In this document: positions 40,677-49,972 of the stretch, piece after piece
Numbering within the stretch: the first letter of the stretch is position 1
Layout of the letters: every line of letters starts with the position of its first letter
Assembly (NCBI GenBank): GCA_020248915.1
Contig: JADCGP010000012.1
Location: 124,001-188,000, forward strand
DNA from: Rubrivivax sp.
GTDB lineage: Bacteria; Pseudomonadota; Gammaproteobacteria; Burkholderiales; Burkholderiaceae_C
Direction: 5' to 3'
Length of the DNA stretch: 64,000 bases
The notes under the pieces: model-generated
Seen by the model: only the letters and a program-made list of their open reading frames with translations
Databases searched by the model: none
What the model was told of the DNA's origin: nothing
Position numbers and translations under genes: made by a program

Positions 40677-41425
40677 ACCAGATCGACCTGAAGGGCCGCG
40701 TCGCGGTGGTCACCGGCGGCGCGCAGGGCATCGGCCTGGCGATTGCCGAGCGGTTCGCCGCCTCGGGCGCGCACTGCGTGCTGTGGGACGTGGAGCGCGC
40801 TAGGCTCGACGGGGCCTGCGCGGCGCTCGCACCGCGCGGCCCGGTCACGAGTCAGGTCGTCGAGCTCACCGACGACGCCGCGGTGGCCGCCGCCACCGCG
40901 GCCACGCTGGCGCAGTGCGGCCGCATCGACATCCTGGTCAACAACGCCGGCATCACCGGCGGCAACGCCACGACCTGGGAGCTCGACCCCGCGGTGTGGC
41001 GGCGCGTCGTCGAGGTCAACCTCGTCGCGCCCTACCTGGTCTGCCGCCATGTCGTGCCGGCGATGATGAAGGCCGGGTACGGCCGAATCGTCAACATCGC
41101 GTCGGTGGCCGGCAAGGAAGGCAACCCCAACGCCAGCCACTACAGCGCCAGCAAGGCCGGCCTGATCGCGCTGACCAAGTCGCTCGGCAAGGAGCTCGCG
41201 ACCAAGGGCGTGCTCGTCAACGCCATCACGCCGGCGGTGGCCCGTACGGCGATGTTCGAGCAGATGACCCAGGCCCACATCGACTACATGCTGGGCAAGA
41301 TCCCGATGGGCCGCTTCCTCGAGGTGCAGGAGATCGCCGCGATGGCCGCCTGGCTGGCGAGCGAGGACTGCTCGTTCTCCACCGGCGCGGTGTTCGACAT
41401 CACCGGCGGACGCGCCACCTACTGA
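40673..41425 (+). CDS. short-chain dehydrogenase at the end of the sugar-acid locus
   Basis: A 250-residue classical SDR with VVTGGAQGIGLAIAERFA, LVNNAGITGGN, the Ser in NIASVAGKEG and YSASKAG, and a C-terminal GAVFDITGGRATY. It overlaps the DenD-like gene (ATGA) and is therefore co-expressed with it. The family contains sugar 1-dehydrogenases and 2-keto-3-deoxy acid dehydrogenases; the sequence does not decide which. Confidence 0.85.
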   Translation: MNQIDLKGRVAVVTGGAQGIGLAIAERFAASGAHCVLWDVERARLDGACAALAPRGPVTSQVVELTDDAAVAAATAATLAQCGRIDILVNNAGITGGNATTWELDPAVWRRVVEVNLVAPYLVCRHVVPAMMKAGYGRIVNIASVAGKEGNPNASHYSASKAGLIALTKSLGKELATKGVLVNAITPAVARTAMFEQMTQAHIDYMLGKIPMGRFLEVQEIAAMAAWLASEDCSFSTGAVFDITGGRATY

Positions 41426-41470
41426 TCCGGCGCGATCACGAGACGGCGGCGCCGCGGCGCCACCCCGGTC

Positions 41471-42403
41471 TCAACCGATCCGCCCGAGCAGCAGGTACTC
41501 CATCAGGGCCTTCTGCACGTGCATCCGGTTCTCGGCCTCGTCCCAGACGACGCTCTGGGGGCCGTCGATCACCTCGGCGGTGACCTCCTCGCCGCGGTGC
41601 GCGGGCAGGCAGTGCATGAACAGCGCGTCGGGCTGGGCGACGGCCATCATCTCCTCGTCGACGCACCAGTCGACGAAGGCCTTGCGGCGCTCCTCGTTCT
41701 CGGCCTCGTAGCCCATGCTGGTCCAGACGTCGGTGGTGACGAGGTGAGCGCCGCGGCAGGCCTCCAGCGGGTGGTCGAAGACCTCGAAGCAGCCGGTGTC
41801 GCGCACGCCGGCCGCCGCCGGGTCGGCGCGGTAGCCCTCGGGGGTGCTGACGTGAAGCCGGAAGCCGAGCACCTCGGCCGCCTGCAGCCAGGTGTTGGCC
41901 ATGTTGTTGCCGTCCCCGACCCAGGCGACGACCTTGCCAGCGATCGAGCCGCGGTGCTCGATGAAGGTGAACACGTCGGCCAGGATCTGGCACGGGTGGT
42001 ACTCGTTGGTCAGGCCGTTGATCACGGGCACGCGCGAGTGCGCGGCGAAGCGCTCGATCCGAGCCTGCTCGTAGGTGCGGATCATCACCACGTCGCACAT
42101 GCGGCTGATCACGCGCGCGGTGTCCTCGACCGGCTCGGAACGTCCGAGCTGGCTGTCGCCGGTGGTCAGCGTGACCACCGAGCCGCCCAGCTGGTACATC
42201 CCGGCCTCGAAGCTGACCCGGGTGCGCGTGCTGGCCTTCTCGAAGATCATCGCCAGCGTGCGGTCCACCAGCGGCGTGTAGCGCTCGTAGTTCTTGAAGC
42301 GCGTCTTGATGATGCGGGTGCGTTCGAGCAGGTAGGCGTACTCCTCCGCCCGGAGGTCCTTGAACTGCAGGAAGTGCTTCATCAGCGACGGCCCGGGCTT
42401 CAT
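41471..42403 (-). CDS. argF: ornithine carbamoyltransferase
   Basis: Makes citrulline from ornithine and carbamoyl phosphate in arginine synthesis. The protein (310 residues) has the carbamoyl phosphate motif STRTRVSFE, GLTNEYHPCQILAD, DVWTSMG and HCLPAHRGEEV. The ATG at 42403 overlaps the argD stop; the internal ATG at 42382 (MKHFLQFKDL) is an alternative start that fits conserved family alignments as well. It is the second gene of argD-argF. Confidence 0.95.
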   Translation of the reverse strand: MKPGPSLMKHFLQFKDLRAEEYAYLLERTRIIKTRFKNYERYTPLVDRTLAMIFEKASTRTRVSFEAGMYQLGGSVVTLTTGDSQLGRSEPVEDTARVISRMCDVVMIRTYEQARIERFAAHSRVPVINGLTNEYHPCQILADVFTFIEHRGSIAGKVVAWVGDGNNMANTWLQAAEVLGFRLHVSTPEGYRADPAAAGVRDTGCFEVFDHPLEACRGAHLVTTDVWTSMGYEAENEERRKAFVDWCVDEEMMAVAQPDALFMHCLPAHRGEEVTAEVIDGPQSVVWDEAENRMHVQKALMEYLLLGRIG

Positions 42404-43617
42404 GAGGCCGGCGCCTCGGCCAGGAAGTCGCGCACCAGCGGCACCAGGATCGACGCGATGCCGCGCACCTCGTCGGCGCCGATCACCAGCGCAGGCAGCA
42501 GCCTGACCACGCGGTCCGCCGTGACGCTGATCATCAGCCCCGCGTCGGCGGCGCGCTGCAGCAGCACGCCGCAGGGCCGGTCGAGCTCGATGCCGATCAT
42601 CAGGCCCTGGCCGCGGAACTCGACCACGCCGGCCACGCCCTGCAGGCCCCGCCGCAGCTCGCCCATCAGCAGTTCGCCCATCGCCGCGGCGTTGGCCAGC
42701 AGGCCTTCCTCCTCCATGATGCGGAGGGTCTCGACGCCGGCGCGCATGGCCAGCGGGTTGCCGCCGAACGTGGTGCCGTGGTTGCCCGGCCCCAGCACGT
42801 CGACGGCCTTCAGGCCGCAGACGATGGCCCCGATCGGCACGCCCGAGCCCAGGCCCTTGGCCAGCGGCATCACGTCGGGCCGGATGCCGGCCCACTGGTG
42901 CGCGAACCACTTGCCGGTGCGCCCCAGGCCGCACTGCACCTCGTCGAGCATCAGCAGCCAGCCGCGCTCGTCGCACAGCGCGCGCAGCCCGCGCAGGTAG
43001 TCGGCCCGCGCCGGGTTGATGCCGCCCTCGCCCTGGATGACCTCGAGGAAGACCGCGACCACGTCCGGGTTCGTGCGCGCGACCTCGCGGATCGCGTCGA
43101 GGTCGTTCAGCGGCACGCGGACGAAGCCCTCGACCAGCGGCTCGAAGCCCTTCTGCACCTTCGGGTTGCCGGTGGCCGACAGCGTGGCGATCGAGCGGCC
43201 GTGGAAGGCCTTCTCGTAGACGATGACCTGTGGGCGCGAGATGCCGCGGTCGTGCCCGTACTTGCGGGCGATCTTCAGCGCGCCTTCGTTGGCCTCGAGG
43301 CCCGAGTTGCAGAAGAACGCGCCGGCCAGGCCCGACAGCTCGCACAGGCGGGCGGCAAGCTGCTCCTGCAGCGGGACCTCGTAGTAGTTGCTGCAGTGGA
43401 TCATCCGCGCCACCTGGTCCTGCAGCGCGGGCACCAGCCTGGGGTGAGCGTGGCCCAGCGTGTTGACGGCGATGCCGCCCAGCGCGTCGAGGTAACGTCG
43501 GCCCTGCGTGTCCCACACCCAGCAGCCGCGCCCGTGCGTCAGGGCGATCGGCAGTCGGCCGTACGTGTTCAGCACGTGCGGCATCGGGCGGTGGATGGCG
43601 GGGTCCGGAGCGTTCAT
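42400..43617 (-). CDS. argD: acetylornithine aminotransferase
   Basis: A class III PLP aminotransferase of 405 residues acting in arginine (and possibly lysine) biosynthesis. It shows LDALGGIAVNTLGHAHP, FFCNSGLEANEGALKIARK, LMLDEVQCGLGRTG and the Schiff-base lysine in PLAKGLGSGVPIGA. The ATG at 43617 has GGAGG 7 bases upstream. Its stop overlaps the argF start. It is divergent from the DUF3579 gene, an arrangement I recognise from Burkholderiales. Confidence 0.95.
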   Translation of the reverse strand: MNAPDPAIHRPMPHVLNTYGRLPIALTHGRGCWVWDTQGRRYLDALGGIAVNTLGHAHPRLVPALQDQVARMIHCSNYYEVPLQEQLAARLCELSGLAGAFFCNSGLEANEGALKIARKYGHDRGISRPQVIVYEKAFHGRSIATLSATGNPKVQKGFEPLVEGFVRVPLNDLDAIREVARTNPDVVAVFLEVIQGEGGINPARADYLRGLRALCDERGWLLMLDEVQCGLGRTGKWFAHQWAGIRPDVMPLAKGLGSGVPIGAIVCGLKAVDVLGPGNHGTTFGGNPLAMRAGVETLRIMEEEGLLANAAAMGELLMGELRRGLQGVAGVVEFRGQGLMIGIELDRPCGVLLQRAADAGLMISVTADRVVRLLPALVIGADEVRGIASILVPLVRDFLAEAPAS

Positions 43618-43769
43618 CGGCGGGCCTCCATGGCGGTGCGGTGCGGTGGAAACAGGAGCGCCGGCGGGTGACGCAGGGGTCACGGGCCGGCGCACGGCGA
43701 TTCTAGGCGGCTGCCCAGGGAGCGGGACCTCGGGCGGACGCCTGTGCTGCGGCGCAACACGGCGCTTGG

Positions 43770-43775
43770 CACAAT
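43770..43775 (+). promoter_or_regulatory. possible -10 element for the DUF3579 gene
   Basis: CACAAT within GCTTGGCACAATCC is 71 bases upstream of the DUF3579 start. The same GGCACAATCC context is repeated upstream of the gene at 49155. No clear -35 is visible. Confidence 0.35.
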
Positions 43776-43846
43776 CCCGGGAGCGTCCGGCCCGGGCGCG
43801 CCCGCATGCGTGCGGTGTGCCGGGCGCCGCGGCCGGGCGCCGACCG

Positions 43847-44170
43847 ATGAGCAAATCGCGCCAGTTCTGCATCCACGGCATCACCCACGACGGACGCACC
43901 TTCCGCCCGAGCGACTGGGGCGAGCGTCTGGCCGGCGCGATGTCGAGCTTCCGGCCCGGTGGCGTGGCCGCGGGCATAGGCGCCCATATCGGCTACTCGC
44001 CGTACTGCGTGCCGCAGACGGTGGGAGGCGTGCGCTGCGTCTTCGTCGACGAGGCGCTGCGCGACATCGAGCCGATGGCCTGGGACTTCGTGATGAACTT
44101 CGCCCGCGACAACTCGCTGCCGGTCAGCGAGGTGTGCGTGCTGCCGCCGGAGGGATCCTCAGGCGGCTGA
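43847..44170 (+). CDS. DUF3579 family protein
   Basis: A 107-residue soluble protein with [33 protein letters not shown] opening, [15 protein letters not shown], and [16 protein letters not shown], all characteristic of the DUF3579 family. I know this family from betaproteobacterial arg loci; its function is unknown. It is divergently transcribed from argD. Confidence 0.87.
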   Translation: MSKSRQFCIHGITHDGRTFRPSDWGERLAGAMSSFRPGGVAAGIGAHIGYSPYCVPQTVGGVRCVFVDEALRDIEPMAWDFVMNFARDNSLPVSEVCVLPPEGSSGG

Positions 44171-44208
44171 GGCGCGGGCCGGCTGCTGCCGGCCCGCCGG
44201 CCGGCCGA

Positions 44209-44370
44209 TCAGCCGATCAGCGCCACGGCGCCGGCGAGGGCGCTGACGAGGACGAGCGCGGCCCAGGCCACCACCGGTGCGCCACCACCGTCGGCGACGG
44301 CCTGCGTGCGTTCGGCGCCGGACTCGGCGGGAGTGCGCAACGCCTCGGTCGGGAGCATCAGGTACGACAT
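44209..44370 (-). CDS. 53-residue membrane or secreted peptide, unknown
   Basis: A short frame too small for most gene finders. AGGAG lies 8 bases ahead of the ATG at 44370. The product has an N-terminal polar part ([20 protein letters not shown]), then a triple glycine ([10 protein letters not shown]) and a single hydrophobic segment of about 20 residues ([19 protein letters not shown]) up to the C-terminus. Third codon positions are nearly all G or C as in the real genes here. It could be a tail-anchored membrane protein or, less likely, a peptide with a double-glycine leader. No family is recognised. Confidence 0.5.
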   Translation of the reverse strand: MSYLMLPTEALRTPAESGAERTQAVADGGGAPVVAWAALVLVSALAGAVALIG

Positions 44371-44404
44371 CACGGAACTCCTGCCTTCGGACGGGTCGCC
44401 CGAA

Positions 44405-44458
44405 GGCGCATCCTGCGCCCGATGGCTCCGCCGTGCGACCGGAAGTGCACGGCACTTC
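44405..44458. repeat. two small perfect hairpins upstream of the 53-residue gene
   Basis: GGCGCA/TGCGCC (44405-44419, loop TCC) and GAAGTGC/GCACTTC (44442-44458, loop ACG) lie side by side in the 160-base gap between the small minus-strand gene and the CoA-transferase gene. They could be part of an RNA leader or a terminator region. No T-run follows. Confidence 0.35.
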
Positions 44459-44532
44459 GTGCCTGTTTCCGCGCGCGCCGGCAGCGGTGCGCGCGCAAGG
44501 GCGGCGACCGTGACATGGTGCACACTGGGCGC

Positions 44533-45687
44533 ATGAGCGAAACCTCCGGGCCCCTGCAGGGGCTGCGCGTCGTCGAACTGGCGGGCATCGGGCCGGCGCC
44601 GATGTGCTGCATGCTTCTTGCCGACCTGGGCGCCGACGTGGTGCGCATCGACCGCCTCGACGCCTCGGGCCTGGGCCTGCCGATGGAGCCGCGCTTCGAC
44701 GTCAACGCGCGCGGCCGGCGTTCGCTGGCGCTGGACCTGAAGGCCCCCGCCGGCCGCGACGTCGCCCTGCGGCTGGCCGACCGCGCCGACGTGCTGGTCG
44801 AGGGCTTCCGGCCGGGCGTGGCCGAGAAGCTCGGCCTCGGGCCGGCCGACTGCCACGCCCGCAACCCGGCGCTGGTGTACGGGCGCATGACCGGCTTCGG
44901 CCAGGACGGGCCGCTCGCGGCCGCGGCGGGCCACGATCTGAACTACATCGCCCTCAGCGGCGCGCTGCACGCCATCGGCGAGGCCGGCGGCGCGCCGCTG
45001 CCGCCGCTGAACCTGGTCGGCGACTACGGCGGCGGCGCGCTGTTCCTCGCCTTCGGCCTGATGGCGGCGCTGCACGAGCGCCAACGCTCCGGGCGCGGCC
45101 AGGTGGTCGACGCCGCGATGGTCGACGGCGCCGCCGCGCTGGCGTCGATCTTCTACGGCCTCGGCGCGGTCGGGCAGTGGCGCGCCGACCGCGGCACCAA
45201 CCTGCTCGACGGCGGCGCTCCCTTCTACGCCACCTACGAGACCGCCGACGGGCGCTGGGTCAGCGTGGGGGCGCTCGAGCCGAAGTTCTTCGCCCGCTTC
45301 GCCGAGGGCATCGGCCTGGACGCCGAGTTCGTCCGCGGGCAGTACGACCGCCGGCTGTGGCCGCGCATGCGCCAGGCCATCGCCGCGATCCTGCGCACAC
45401 GCAGCCGCGACGCGTGGTGCGAGCGGCTCGAGGGCAGCGACGCCTGCTTCGCGCCGGTGCTGTCGTTCGAGGAGGCGCCACGCCATCGCCACGCGCAGGC
45501 CCGCGGCGCCTTCGTCGAGATCGGCGGCGTCGTGCAGCCGGCGCCGGCGCCGAGGTTCTCGCGCAGCGTGCCCGGTGCGCCACGCCGCGCACCGCAGGTC
45601 GGGGAGCACTCCGACGAAGTGCTGGCCGAGGCCGGCTGCGACGCCGCGGCCATCGCCGCGCTGCGCGCCAAGGGGGTGGTGCGATGA
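44533..45687 (+). CDS. alpha-methylacyl-CoA racemase-like family III CoA-transferase
   Basis: A 384-residue CaiB/BaiF-type protein. [23 protein letters not shown] and [13 protein letters not shown] define the family. The racemase-type catalytic pair is present as the His in [11 protein letters not shown] and the Asp in [13 protein letters not shown], which favours alpha-methylacyl-CoA racemase over formyl-CoA-type transferases. It would invert 2-methylacyl-CoA esters in branched fatty acid degradation. It is coupled by ATGA to the NUDIX-MBL gene. Confidence 0.9.
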   Translation: MSETSGPLQGLRVVELAGIGPAPMCCMLLADLGADVVRIDRLDASGLGLPMEPRFDVNARGRRSLALDLKAPAGRDVALRLADRADVLVEGFRPGVAEKLGLGPADCHARNPALVYGRMTGFGQDGPLAAAAGHDLNYIALSGALHAIGEAGGAPLPPLNLVGDYGGGALFLAFGLMAALHERQRSGRGQVVDAAMVDGAAALASIFYGLGAVGQWRADRGTNLLDGGAPFYATYETADGRWVSVGALEPKFFARFAEGIGLDAEFVRGQYDRRLWPRMRQAIAAILRTRSRDAWCERLEGSDACFAPVLSFEEAPRHRHAQARGAFVEIGGVVQPAPAPRFSRSVPGAPRRAPQVGEHSDEVLAEAGCDAAAIAALRAKGVVR

Positions 45688-47357
45688 GCGGCCCGCCGCC
45701 CGACTACCGGCCGCCGCACGACGCCCGGCTCGCGGCCTCGCTGCTGCTGCTGCGCGACGGCGAAGAGGGCCTGGAGGTGCTGATGCTGCGCCGTGCCGAG
45801 CGCGACGGCGACCTGCGCAGCGGCGCCGCGGTGTTCCCCGGCGGCGTGCTCGACCCGCGCGACCGGGCTGCGCACGCGCATGCCACCGGACCCGACGACG
45901 CCGAGGCGAGCGCGCGGCTCGGCGTGGCCGGGGGCGGCCTCGACTACCTCGTCGCGGCGGTGCGCGAGACCTTCGAGGAGGTCGGACTGCTGCTGGCTGC
46001 GCCGCACCCCGACGCGACGCGCCTGGCCGCGCTGGCCGGCTGGCGGCAGCGCCTGCAGGAGGGCTCGGCGTCGATCGCCGAGCTGTGCCTGGCCGAAGGC
46101 CTGCGGCTCGACCTGCGCGGCCTGGCCTACTACAGCCACTGGCTCACGCCCCCGGGCCTGCCCAAGCGCTTCGACACCCGGTTCTTCGCCGCGCTGGCGC
46201 CCGCCGGGCAGCAGGCCGAGCCCGACCGCGGCGAGGCGGTCGAGTTGTCATGGCTGACGCCGCGCGCGGCGCTCGATCCTGCGCGCGAGCTCAAGCTGCT
46301 GCCGGTCACGCGGCGCACGCTGCAGGACCTGGCGCGCTTCGGCAGCGCCGCCGACGCCCACGGCGAGGCGCTGCAGCGCCGTGCGATCGGCGTCACGATG
46401 CCGCGGCGCGGCGTCACCGCACGAGGCGCGCTGCGCATCGTGCTGCCGGACGAACTGCCCTGGGCCGAGGTCGGCCGTCTCGACGCTGACGGCCGCGGCG
46501 ACGTCTGCACCGACATCGTGCCCGGCCGCGCGGTACGGCTGTCGCCGCATGTGCTGCGCGTGACGGCGCCCAATCCGGGCCCGATGACGGGGCCGGGCAC
46601 CAACAGCTACCTCGTCGGTGGCGGCGACCGCTGGACCGTGATCGACCCCGGGCCGGCGCTGCCCGCCCACGTGCAGGCCCTGCGCGACGCCGCCCCGGGC
46701 CGCATCGAGCGCATCCTCGTCACCCACACCCACCGCGACCACTCGCCCGCCGCCGCCGCGCTCTGGGCGGCGACCGGCGCGCCGGTGTGGGGCCGGCGCG
46801 CCGACCACCCGCAGTGGCAGGACGAGACCTTCGCGCCCGACCGCGAACTGGCCGGCGGCGAACGCTTCGAGGTCGCCGACGGGCTGGTGCTCGAGGCGAT
46901 CCACACGCCGGGGCACGCGTCGAACCACCTGTGCTACCTGCTGCCTTCGGAGAGGACGCTGTTCACCGGCGACCACGTGATGCAGGGCTCCACCGTCGTC
47001 ATCAACCCGCCCGACGGCGACATGGGCGCCTACCTGGACGCGCTGCGCGGACTGCTGGCGCTCGACCTCGAGTGGCTGGCCCCGGGCCATGGCTTCCTGG
47101 TGGCGCGGCCGCAGGCGGTGCTGCAGGGCCTGATCGCCCACCGGCTGGGACGCGAGCAGCGCGTTGCCGACGCCCTGGCGGCCGCCGGGCAGGCCGGGCT
47201 CGACGACCTGGTGCCCGTGGTCTACGCCGATGTCTCGCCGGCGCTGCATCCGGTGGCGCGGCGCTCCCTGCTGGCGCACCTGCTCAAGCTCGCCCGCGAC
47301 GGCCGGGCCGTGGCGCCGGACGACGCCGAGCGGCAGGCCTGGCGTTGGCGCGGCTGA
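45684..47357 (+). CDS. NUDIX hydrolase and metallo-beta-lactamase fold fusion
   Basis: A 557-residue fusion of two hydrolases. The N-terminal part (about 1-245) is a NUDIX domain with FPGGVLD and the box [11 protein letters not shown]. The C-terminal part (about 280-557) is an MBL-fold hydrolase with [19 protein letters not shown], the metal motif THTHRDHS near residue 352, [19 protein letters not shown] and APGHG, resembling LACTB2-like proteins. NUDIX domains of this kind often act on CoA or nucleotide diphosphates. It overlaps the CoA-racemase gene, so CoA ester turnover is a possible common theme (inference). Confidence 0.88.
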   Translation: MSGPPPDYRPPHDARLAASLLLLRDGEEGLEVLMLRRAERDGDLRSGAAVFPGGVLDPRDRAAHAHATGPDDAEASARLGVAGGGLDYLVAAVRETFEEVGLLLAAPHPDATRLAALAGWRQRLQEGSASIAELCLAEGLRLDLRGLAYYSHWLTPPGLPKRFDTRFFAALAPAGQQAEPDRGEAVELSWLTPRAALDPARELKLLPVTRRTLQDLARFGSAADAHGEALQRRAIGVTMPRRGVTARGALRIVLPDELPWAEVGRLDADGRGDVCTDIVPGRAVRLSPHVLRVTAPNPGPMTGPGTNSYLVGGGDRWTVIDPGPALPAHVQALRDAAPGRIERILVTHTHRDHSPAAAALWAATGAPVWGRRADHPQWQDETFAPDRELAGGERFEVADGLVLEAIHTPGHASNHLCYLLPSERTLFTGDHVMQGSTVVINPPDGDMGAYLDALRGLLALDLEWLAPGHGFLVARPQAVLQGLIAHRLGREQRVADALAAAGQAGLDDLVPVVYADVSPALHPVARRSLLAHLLKLARDGRAVAPDDAERQAWRWRG

Positions 47358-47410
47358 GGGTCAGGCCGCCCAGGGCCGTCACAGCGGCGATGCTGGATCG
47401 CCTCGCCCAT

Positions 47411-48196
47411 TCAGGCCGCAGCCGGGTCGCCGGTCTCGGCCCCCGAGGCTTCGCCGGCGGGCTGCCAGCGGCCGTCCCGCAGAAGCTCGTGCGGGCGGAA
47501 CTGCGCCTTGTAGGCCATCTTCGGGCTCTCGGCGATCCAGTACCCCAGGTACAGGTGCGGCAGCTTCAGCAGCCGCGCCTGCTCGATCTGCCACAGGATC
47601 GCGTAAGTGCCGTAGCCGGCCTGCGGCTCGGGCTCGAAGAAGGTGTAGACGGCGCTGATGCCGTCGTCGAGCACGTCGAGGATGGCCACCATCTTCAGCG
47701 CGCCGGGGTCGTCGGGCCGCTCGGGCGCCGGCGGCTCGCGGAACTCGACCAGCCGCGAGTTGACGCGGCTCTGCAGCAGGAACTGCGTGTACTGGTCGAC
47801 GCTGTCGTGGTCCATGCCCCCGCCGCTGTGGCGCCCGCCCTGGTAGCGCAGGTACAGCTCGTAGTGCTCGGGCACGAAACCCAGGCGCAGCACGCGCGCC
47901 TGCAACTGCCCGTGCTGCCGCAGGCAGCGGCGCTGGCTGCGGCTCGGGCGGAAGCGCTCCACCGGCACGCGCAGCGGCACGCAGGCGCGGCAGCCGTCGC
48001 AGTAGGGGCGGTAGGTGAACATGCCGCTGCGGCGGAAGCCCGCCGCCACCAGGCCCGAGTAGGCGTCGGCGTGGATCAGGTGGCTGGGCGTGGCCACCTG
48101 CGACCGAGCCTGCCTGCCGGGCAGGTAGCTGCACGGGTAGGGCGCCGTTGCGTAGAACTGCAGCGACGACAGCGGGAGGTCTTTGGGGTAGGTCAC
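47411..48196 (-). CDS. bpt: aspartate/glutamate leucyltransferase
   Basis: Bpt transfers leucine from Leu-tRNA to N-terminal Asp or Glu, marking proteins for ClpAP/ClpS degradation. The 261-residue product has [29 protein letters not shown] opening, [20 protein letters not shown] with clustered Cys residues, and [18 protein letters not shown]. The GTG at 48196 overlaps the aat stop (GTGA), which supports this start over the longer frame. Confidence 0.93.
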   Translation of the reverse strand: MTYPKDLPLSSLQFYATAPYPCSYLPGRQARSQVATPSHLIHADAYSGLVAAGFRRSGMFTYRPYCDGCRACVPLRVPVERFRPSRSQRRCLRQHGQLQARVLRLGFVPEHYELYLRYQGGRHSGGGMDHDSVDQYTQFLLQSRVNSRLVEFREPPAPERPDDPGALKMVAILDVLDDGISAVYTFFEPEPQAGYGTYAILWQIEQARLLKLPHLYLGYWIAESPKMAYKAQFRPHELLRDGRWQPAGEASGAETGDPAAA

Positions 48197-48969
48197 GCGG
48201 CGTGGTCGGGGTCGAGGGCGAGACCGAGCGTCGCCCACGCCGAAGAATCATAGGACCATGGCCGCGGCAACGCTTCCCGGGTTGCACGGGTCAGGTGGCG
48301 TTCGAAATCATCTCGTGGAATCTCGCGGGCCCCGAAGCGGGCCAGGTGGGCGGTGTTCTGCTGACAGTCGACCACCGCCACGCCACGGGCACGGCAGGCC
48401 GCCACCAGGGCGGCGAGCGCGATCTTGCTGGCGTCGGCGTGGCGCGCGAACATCGATTCGCCGAACACCATGCGGCCGATGGCCACGAAGTAGAGGCCGC
48501 CGACGAGCTGGCCATCGACCCAGGTCTCCACGCTGTGAACCGCCCCGCGCTCGTGCCAGCGCGCGTACGCGTCGGCCACGGTCGGCACGATCCACGTGCC
48601 TTCCTGACCGGGTCGCGGCGTTGTGGCGCAGGCCTCGATGACGGCGCGGCAGGCGCTGTCGAACCGCAGTTCGCTCCCGGGCGTGCGGAGGAAGCGGCGG
48701 ATGGTCTTGCGCAACGACGGTGCGATGCGGAACTCCGTCACCGGCAGCACCATCCGCGGGTCGGGGCTCCACCACAGCACCGGCTGCCCCGGACCGTACC
48801 AGGGGAAGATTCCCCGACGGTAGGCTTCCTCGAGCCGTGCCACGTCGAGCCGGCCGCCCGCGGCCACCAGGCCCGGCGCGTCGCTGTCCGGGCCGAGCGC
48901 CAGCCGGGTCGGCGGCAGAGGCGCGTCGTCCTCGAGCCAGGTCAGGAAGCCGGGTGCGGCAGCGGTCAT
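48193..48969 (-). CDS. aat: leucyl/phenylalanyl-tRNA-protein transferase
   Basis: Aat adds Leu or Phe to proteins with N-terminal Lys or Arg in the bacterial N-end rule. The 258-residue protein shows the family core [54 protein letters not shown] and [16 protein letters not shown]. It is translationally coupled to bpt, giving a complete N-degron tagging pair in one operon. Confidence 0.96.
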   Translation of the reverse strand: MTAAAPGFLTWLEDDAPLPPTRLALGPDSDAPGLVAAGGRLDVARLEEAYRRGIFPWYGPGQPVLWWSPDPRMVLPVTEFRIAPSLRKTIRRFLRTPGSELRFDSACRAVIEACATTPRPGQEGTWIVPTVADAYARWHERGAVHSVETWVDGQLVGGLYFVAIGRMVFGESMFARHADASKIALAALVAACRARGVAVVDCQQNTAHLARFGAREIPRDDFERHLTRATREALPRPWSYDSSAWATLGLALDPDHAA

Positions 48970-49057
48970 CGGCGGTGTCGTGCAGCGTCCGTGGTGGCGG
49001 CGTCGCTCTCACTGTGCCACAGCCGCAGCCGCACTCCGTGCACCGCGTCGGGGCTGG

Positions 49058-49063
49058 CACAAT
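49058..49063 (+). promoter_or_regulatory. possible -10 element for the coiled-coil protein gene
   Basis: CACAAT within GCTGGCACAATCCG lies 91 bases upstream of the ATG at 49155 and repeats the context seen at 43770. No clear -35 hexamer is present. Confidence 0.33.
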
Positions 49064-49154
49064 CCGCTGCCTCGCTCCCCGTTCCGTGCCCTGTCGGCGT
49101 CCGCGATCCGCGCACCGGCCCTGGCGCGCGGGACACGCCCACGAGGTCGTTCCG

Positions 49155-49961
49155 ATGCCGTTTCCGCCGTCGTCCGCCGTGCGTGCTCCGCGCCTGCACG
49201 CCGCGCTGTCCGTGCTCTGCGCGGCCGCGCTGATTCCCCTCGCCGCCACGGCGCAGACACCGCCCAAGCCCGCCGCCAAGCCGGCAGCCCCGGCCAAGCC
49301 GGCGGCTGCCCCGGCCGCGGCTCCCGCTGCGGCTCCGCAGGCCGGCACGCGGACCCTGGGCAGCTCCGCCGGTGCCGCCGCGTCCGGCGGCCCGCTGCTC
49401 ACGCGGGAGGAACTGCGCGCGTGCCTGAACCAGGAGGCCTCTTTGCGCCAGCGAATCGACGCCGCTGCGGCCGAGCGCGCGCCTCTGGCCCAGGACAAGC
49501 AGGCCATCGAGGTCGAGCGCGAGGCGCTGCGCGCCGAGCGGGAGAAGCTCGAGGGCCGCAAGGCGCTGAACGACGAGCTGGCGGCGCGCTTCAGGGCCCT
49601 GGCCGAGCGCATCGAGTCGTGGAATCAGCGCGTCAAGTCGTTCGACGAGAAACCCAAGACGGGCGTCGCCGGAGAGCGCGAGCGCGCCGCCTTGAACACC
49701 GAGCGCGGCGAGCTGGACAAGCAGCGCATCGCGCTCGGGGAGGAACTCACGCGTCTGAACGCCGCCAACCAGGAGTTGGCGGCGGGGTTCAACGCCCGCG
49801 CGCAGGCGGTGGAGAACCGGGTCGCCGCTTGGAACGAGCGCAATGCGCGCCTGAACGACGCCGCCGGCGCGCTGGAGTTGGAGCGCGAGGCCTGGGTCGG
49901 CAGCTGCGCCAACCGCCGCTACCGCGAGGACGACGAGATCGCGATCCGGCGCGGCCAGTGA
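49155..49961 (+). CDS. exported coiled-coil protein of unknown function
   Basis: A 268-residue protein. A signal peptide (basic start, LHAALSVLCAAALIPLAATAQ) is followed by a Pro/Ala/Lys-rich linker (about 34-65) and then by an extended region of charged heptads (residues 85-245, for example KQAIEVEREALRAEREKLEGRK) that should form a long coiled coil. The last 15 residues contain a single Cys (GSCANRRYREDDE). It resembles no enzyme; a periplasmic structural or tethering role is possible. Its stop overlaps or abuts the following peptidase gene. Confidence 0.82.
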   Translation: MPFPPSSAVRAPRLHAALSVLCAAALIPLAATAQTPPKPAAKPAAPAKPAAAPAAAPAAAPQAGTRTLGSSAGAAASGGPLLTREELRACLNQEASLRQRIDAAAAERAPLAQDKQAIEVEREALRAEREKLEGRKALNDELAARFRALAERIESWNQRVKSFDEKPKTGVAGERERAALNTERGELDKQRIALGEELTRLNAANQELAAGFNARAQAVENRVAAWNERNARLNDAAGALELEREAWVGSCANRRYREDDEIAIRRGQ

Positions 49962-49972
49962 GGTGCAGCGCG

